Part shown: positions 59,241-64,000 of the stretch, one piece after another
How positions within the stretch are numbered: the first letter of the stretch is position 1
Layout of the letters: every line of letters begins with the position of its first letter
NCBI GenBank assembly: GCA_029379385.1
Contig: CM055611.1
Location: 17,368,062 to 17,432,061, forward strand
Source of the DNA: Quillaja saponaria
Taxonomy: Eukaryota; Streptophyta; Magnoliopsida; Fabales; Quillajaceae
Length of the DNA stretch: 64,000 nucleotides
Direction of reading: 5' to 3'
The notes under the pieces: model-generated
Told to the model about the DNA's origin: nothing
Databases searched by the model: none
The model's input: the letters and a program-made list of their open reading frames with translations, nothing else
Program-made: the position numbers and the translations under genes

Positions 59241-59809
59241 TTTTATGCCAAATTTTAAATTATTATTTTTGCTTAAATAGAAAAGGATATCTACAAGTTC
59301 ATATTTAAAATTAAAAGTCTGTGTAACAAAATATTTTTTTAACAATTTAAAATTTACAATATGTATAACATAATTGTTAGAAAAAAATATATATATGTTG
59401 ATACAGTGACACATAGCAAGATAGGCTGGAGCAGTCAATTAATTTTTTAATATTATTTTCTTCCAAATTAATACATTTAAAATAAAATGATATATATAAG
59501 TTAATAGTATTGTTAATAATAAAACTCATAAGTTAAAAGAAAAATTATAAATTTTAAAATATTAAGTGTGCGTCGCAAAAATGCTAAATAAATCTAGTGA
59601 TAATATATTTATTTTCAGTTTTTTTTTTCGGCTTCTCTCTTTACGGGCTACGGTGACACCACTTGCTAGTTGATACACAATGGATTTACTTTTATATATA
59701 TATATTATTTTTGCTATATAAAAGAAAATAAAGTAGCTAATTAACTAATGTCAGAACACCATTGTGTGTGAAAGAGAAATAAAAGAAACATGCATTAGAA
59801 AGTGGATGA

Positions 59810-61105
59810 ATGGAAGCTGGGTCCGAAGAAACTGATTCTTCAGAGGATAAGGGTTGGCGAGCTCGTTCACTTAAGAAGAATAGGCAAAATTCCCCGGAAG
59901 AGTATGGGAATACTCCGAGATTGGATTCTTTCGTTCCTCTGTTGCAATTAGATTCAGAATTTCTTTAAGCCAGTAGTCTTTCCTCTTATAAGGACAAGGT
60001 GATCGGAGGCTCCATGGGTCAAAAGGAGAGGTTGATTTATTTGGAGGAATCAGAGGATTTCGAGGATGATATAGTGAAAAATGATGGGGAGGTTCCTAAT
60101 GAGGAGGAGTGTTCCTAGCCAAAAATTCATGTGTCTAAAACTAAATTGGGGGAGCTGCGAAGTATGTGGAGGAGATCGTTGATTATCAAAGTTTTGAGGA
60201 AGAGCTTCTCCTATGGCTTCCTACATGCTCGATTGAAATAAAAAATGGAAAATCAAAGGAGAATTACATATAATTGTTATTGACTGTGATTACTACGTGG
60301 CAAAACTTAATTAAGATGATAATCTATAGAGAATTCTAACTTAGGGGCCTTGGTTGATTTTAGGATTCTATCTTACTATCCAGAAGTGGAAGCCTGAATT
60401 CAATCCTTCTTCTGCTCGTATCAAGAAGACAACAACATGGGTTCATTTTCCAAAACTACCTATTGAGTATTTTGGTTCAGCCAAATTGATTAAAGCGTGT
60501 AATTATATTAGTAAGGTGTTGAAAGTTGATCGCACTATTGAAGCTTCTTCAAGAGGTAAATATGCATGTCTGTGTATTGAGATTAATCTGGATAAACCTT
60601 TGATTCAGAAAGCAAAGATTGGGAAGTTTTAGAGGAGGGTTGCATATGGTTTGTTTTAGCTGTGGTCGGTTTGGGCATCATCAGAATCAATGCCCTGATT
60701 CCAAGTTACAAGACGAAGAGGGTAAAAGTGACAAGGAGGATGAACTAGAGGAGCAGCGAGTTCATTCGTCAAGGTGTAATGGGCATCTAAATAATTCAAG
60801 GCAACTCGGAGCCAAGCCAAAGAGGCAAGCATCAGACCAATAGGGAAGGGTCTCAACAGTTTTCAGATATGAAATTTCATGGCATAAAGGCAATACCGTT
60901 AAGGGATGTAACGAATTTGGATAGGTCCAGGTTTAACATTTTGCAAACCAGCAATCTTGAGGAGGAAGTTTTAATCAAGGAAATAGGTAAAATCTCTGTT
61001 ACCCCTTCAAATAGGGAGGATGTTGGTATGGGATCTGAAAATAGTAATAGAGCTTGGGTTAAACATTTTATGGTGACGCAGAAGCTTATTGATTCTGGGC
61101 CATAG
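59810..61105 (+). pseudogene. LINE 2 ORF1 relic: DUF4283 domain and CCHC zinc knuckle
   Basis: ATG 59,810 starts MEAGSEETDSSEDKGWRARS and stops after 52 codons. Further pieces are SYKDKVIGGS (about 59,987), LRSMWRRSLIIKVLRKSFSYGFLHARL (about 60,158), KWKPEFNPSSARIKKTTTWVHFPKLPIEYF, ASSRGKYACLCIEINLDKPL, and after a frameshift near 60,630 GLHMVCFSCGRFGHHQNQCP, an intact CX2CX4HX4C knuckle. The Arg/Lys- and acid-rich tail continues to about 61,105. This is the normal order for plant L1 ORF1. Confidence 0.8.
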
Positions 61106-61138
61106 CATTGTTTGGAGGATTTACAGATCACTTACCTA

Positions 61139-62851
61139 TGTTAGTAGTATGCCCTACAAGCCAATGATATTAGATGTCTATTATATATTACTTATAAATA
61201 CAGTCTTATTCAGTTATTAATCAAATGAATATGTTTCATTATTATATGGTATTATTATTTATCATGTACTTTAATTGCTAGTTAATTTTTTAGTATGAAC
61301 ATAATAAATCCCATAGAATATAAGCCATGAAAATAAGAACCATGATGTGATCATGCTTATGAGATATATTTTCTTAAGCTTTGTTCTTAAATATTCTTAA
61401 TCATATGATCATTAATAATGGGAATTAATGATCCGGTTAGATTAGTACATGTTATATTAGCTCAAATGTTGAGGGTGATTGATTTCATGATCACTTGTGT
61501 AGTTAACACTACAATAAACATGTAGGTGCTTGTTAGAGAACAAGTTCACTGAATTGACTCGATCATAGAATACTTATATGAACTTTTACATAGTTGTCAA
61601 TGAGTGTTCTTCGTTGTAGTGGTGCAAATGATCTTCAGACCTGAGGCATCATAGATACCTTGTACATAGGTTATTATGCTTTGATACTATCTAAGTATGA
61701 TTCACCATGGGTTATACAGAGATATATGTTGGGTATGACTATCTATGTATGAAGGTATATGAATGTACAATAAGAGATCTATCACTCTCAATAAAGAGAG
61801 AGAATGTTCTATGTTATCTAATTAAGACATAATTCAAAAAGTCCCTGGCCAGGGTGGTGTGAAACTAGATTAGAGAATTTAAGTTTCACCACATGAGTTA
61901 TGACTTATAAATAGATACATCAGATTAAACAATTTAGGGTTTGACATTAATCCATACTCTAAGTTTAATCAGGAACATTGAATGATGGAAAGATTGAATT
62001 GCATGGTAGCTAACAACGAAAAGGTTCACAAATATATTTATATTATTTGGGTAGTCATCACATGCTGCTAGGCATCAATCTTGACTTGTAGGTAACTTGA
62101 GAATTAATTTAATAATTAATTCTCATTAATGGGTAAATCAAAATTAGTTTTGATTTAAATTAATTAGATGTGGATCTAATTGAAAAATACATTAAATTAA
62201 TGTGGCTTACTGCCAGTTTAATATGAACCTAAGGGGTCACACACAAATGGATGCAATTTGATTAAGAGAAGTTTTGGGCTTTCATGTAATTACAAATAAA
62301 TGATATTTGAAATTTAAAATAGGATTAACTTTGATGAGATTTTTCTATTTTATCTAAAAGTCTCTAATAGATAAGATCTGATCTTATTATTTAGAGTTCA
62401 GTTATATCATACTTAAATAAGGTTAGACCTGATAAGTAACGTACGTAACTTTTATTCAGATATGACAGAGAGCCAAAATTCTCTGCAAAGAATTATTGGC
62501 AAAGTGAGTGTTTATAAGATGTGAAAAAATCTCATCACTTGTGCTAGCACACAAGGAGGTTTTTGGCAGCCAACAAAGAGTTCTTAATTAAGTCATTCAG
62601 TGTGGATACACTTAGAGGTTGTACACCTTGTATAACTTGTGGATCAAAAGTTAAGATCGACCTAATCGCTTCAAGAGGTAATATTCTATTTATAAGATTA
62701 ATAGAAAAACATTGATTCATAAACAATAGAGATTATCCTAGGAATTTGGTTATGCCGAATTTTTTTAAAATTTTTGCTGTGCCGGTATAATCAAAATCCC
62801 TACGGCCTAAGCATTTTCAATTCTCCAATTCAAGCCTACAGATCTCTAACA
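61139..62851. mobile_element. 1.7-kb solo LTR, probably Ty1/copia, inside LINE 2
   Basis: It begins TGTTAGTAGTATGCCC and ends GATCTCTAACA, i.e. TGTTAG...CTAACA inverted ends. There is no coding within. The flanking 5-mers (ACCTA and GACCG) do not match, so the duplication has decayed or the copy arose by recombination between different elements. Confidence 0.6.
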
Positions 62852-63174
62852 GACCGTAAGTGTCAGTCTGAAGTAGGAAAATCAAAAGTATGTTCGAGGA
62901 AAAGTGATTACAATGGCTAGTTCTTCATTTGGAGGAGCTTCACTGGGCATGAATATAACAAAACATGTTCTTGTCCATGAGATAATTCCCTCTTTGTGCA
63001 ATCATTTAAAACTACCAGATGAGTTGCATGAGTAAGGAAGGAATTCATAAGGATTACATAGTGCTCTGGAAGTTTTTTCCAATCACGAGTCTAGTATGTC
63101 CCTATTGGTAGGTCTTGAAGAGTCTCTAGATGGGGATTCAATAATGGATGCTTCCAAGTATGGATTATGCAGTG

Positions 63175-64000
63175 GAATGTTCGTGGTGTTGGAGATAAGG
63201 ATTTTGTCCTTGCCTTAAGAGATTTGATGTTGTTGAATAAGCCTGATTTTAATTTTAGTTGAAACTAGAGTTAATCCTGGGTTGGTGGTTTCTATTGTAG
63301 ATAGAAAATATTTTTCCAATCATATTAAGGTGGATGCTGAAGGTTTCGGTAGAGGAATATGGTTGTTATGGAATTTTGGGGTTTCTTTGACTCCTATTCA
63401 TTCTAGTAACCAAGTTATTCATATGAAGATTAAAGATCATTTTGGGTTTTGGATTTTGTCTGCTTTTTATGCAAGTCCAATTCCGAGGACTAGAGTTGAG
63501 TTGTGGGAGGATAGGGAAGATTTTGCTTGTAGTATAACTGGTCCTTGGTTGATTGTGGGTGATTTTAATGATATTTCTAGTAGCAGTAAAAGTTCTAATA
63601 ATGCTACTCTTAGAAGAAAAATTATTTAATGGATTGATAAATGTAATTTGATTGACTTAGGGTATTCTGGGCCTAAATTTACTTTGAGTAATTATGGAAA
63701 TGGAGATGGTTTGATTTTTAGAAGGATTGATAAAGCTTTATGCAATTCTGAGTGGAGATATAGATTCTCTAAAGATTATATTACACATCTGCCAAAGGGT
63801 AGATTTTATCATTGTCCTATTTTGGTGTCACTAAAGGCAATCCTCCTCCTAATCTTATTATTAGACCTTTTCGGTTTGAGGTTTCTTAGATAGAACATTC
63901 TTCTTTTAAAGAGATGAGCCTAGATTTTTGGAGTAGTAGAGATGGTTTATTAATTGACTCTCTCAATGATTTTACGAGGTATTTAAAGTAGAAGAACTAG
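63175..64000 (+). pseudogene. LINE 2 ORF2 relic: APE-type endonuclease
   Basis: WNVRGVGDKDFVLALRDL (63,178) is the endonuclease start, then after a shift VETRVNPGL, GFGRGIWLLWNF, ILSAFYASP, GPWLIVGDFNDI (63,540-63,577) and, after a stop at 63,627, LIDLGYSGPKFTLSNYG, RIDKALCNSEWRYRF and FYHCPI (in place of SDHCPI). Catalytic blocks are recognisable, but a stop and frameshifts disable it. RT should follow to the right. Confidence 0.85.

Larger units (their letters stand above)
47575..59668. repeat. segmental duplication, copy 2
   Basis: Same orientation as 23,184-41,292 and lacking its copia, LINE, SINE and MITE insertions. Contains gene F where copy 1 has the deletion scar E. Private insertions are a nested Helitron, a 1.6-kb block with a LINE ORF1 relic, a Helitron 5' fragment and a hAT-like block. 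Divergence is roughly 10-15% by eye. Confidence 0.85.
59669..64000 (+). mobile_element. second LINE (plant L1-type), 5' part, running off the window
   Basis: ORF1 begins at 59,810 and the ORF2 endonuclease at about 63,175; RT lies beyond the window. Its left border abuts or overlaps the end of segmental duplication copy 2 (59,668). A solo LTR splits it at 61,139-62,851. Both ORFs are broken. Confidence 0.8.

Noticed and set aside
59175..59438. 87-codon minus-strand frame at the end of duplication copy 2
   Set aside because: It crosses the border of the hAT-like insertion and has no counterpart in copy 1.
1..64000. CRISPR arrays, bacterial operons, rRNA or intact tRNA genes
   Set aside because: None seen. 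Repeats present are minisatellites, microsatellites or transposon-derived; gene structure is eukaryotic.

Overview
This window looks like nuclear DNA from a flowering plant, probably a eudicot. It is very AT-rich, has almost no long open frames, shows GT/AG introns, and is full of plant-type transposon relics: Ty1/copia, Ty3/gypsy, LINEs with a DUF4283/zinc-knuckle ORF1, Mutator, Tourist-like MITEs, tRNA-derived SINEs and many small Helitrons. I cannot name the species. No bacterial-type operons, CRISPR arrays, rRNA or intact tRNA genes were seen.

The only apparently live genes are members of one tandem family, all on the minus strand. Each has two exons. Exon 1 encodes a short basic, Ser/Lys/Arg-rich tail. 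Exon 2 encodes about 160 residues with four hydrophobic segments. Copies are: A (3.2-4.9 kb, open but C-terminally truncated by a 1-nt deletion), B (8.3-10.0 kb, intact, 214 aa), C (14.3-15.0 kb, pseudogene with a SINE insertion and no exon 1), D (20.4-21.1 kb, intact, 207 aa, very short intron), E (26.9-27.0 kb, a deletion scar fusing the exon 2 end to the exon 1 start) and F (54.0-55.1 kb, intact, 210 aa). Long upstream blocks are shared, so whole gene units were duplicated. I do not recognise the protein family.

A large direct segmental duplication spans the right half: about 23.2-41.3 kb (copy 1) matches about 47.6-59.7 kb (copy 2), with traces further left. The paralogues serve as empty sites for each other. 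Copy 1 alone carries a complete Ty1/copia element (29,629-33,781, TSD TCATT), a LINE (34,131-39,745, 19-bp TSD), a tRNA-like SINE and a small MITE. Copy 2 alone carries a nested Helitron, a block with a LINE ORF1 relic, a Helitron 5' fragment and a hAT-like insert. Between the copies lies a broken, intronless-looking coding region for a conserved plant membrane protein (45.85-46.86 kb), with a probable 5'UTR exon and a 4.1-kb leader intron. The duplication ends in its promoter.

The left edge (1 to about 1.2 kb) is the 3' end of a Ty3/gypsy element with a degenerate minisatellite, followed by a Mutator transposase relic. A 3.4-kb solo LTR (TSD TTACA) lies at 15.2-18.6 kb. The right edge (59.8-64.0 kb) is a second LINE interrupted by a 1.7-kb solo LTR; it runs off the window.
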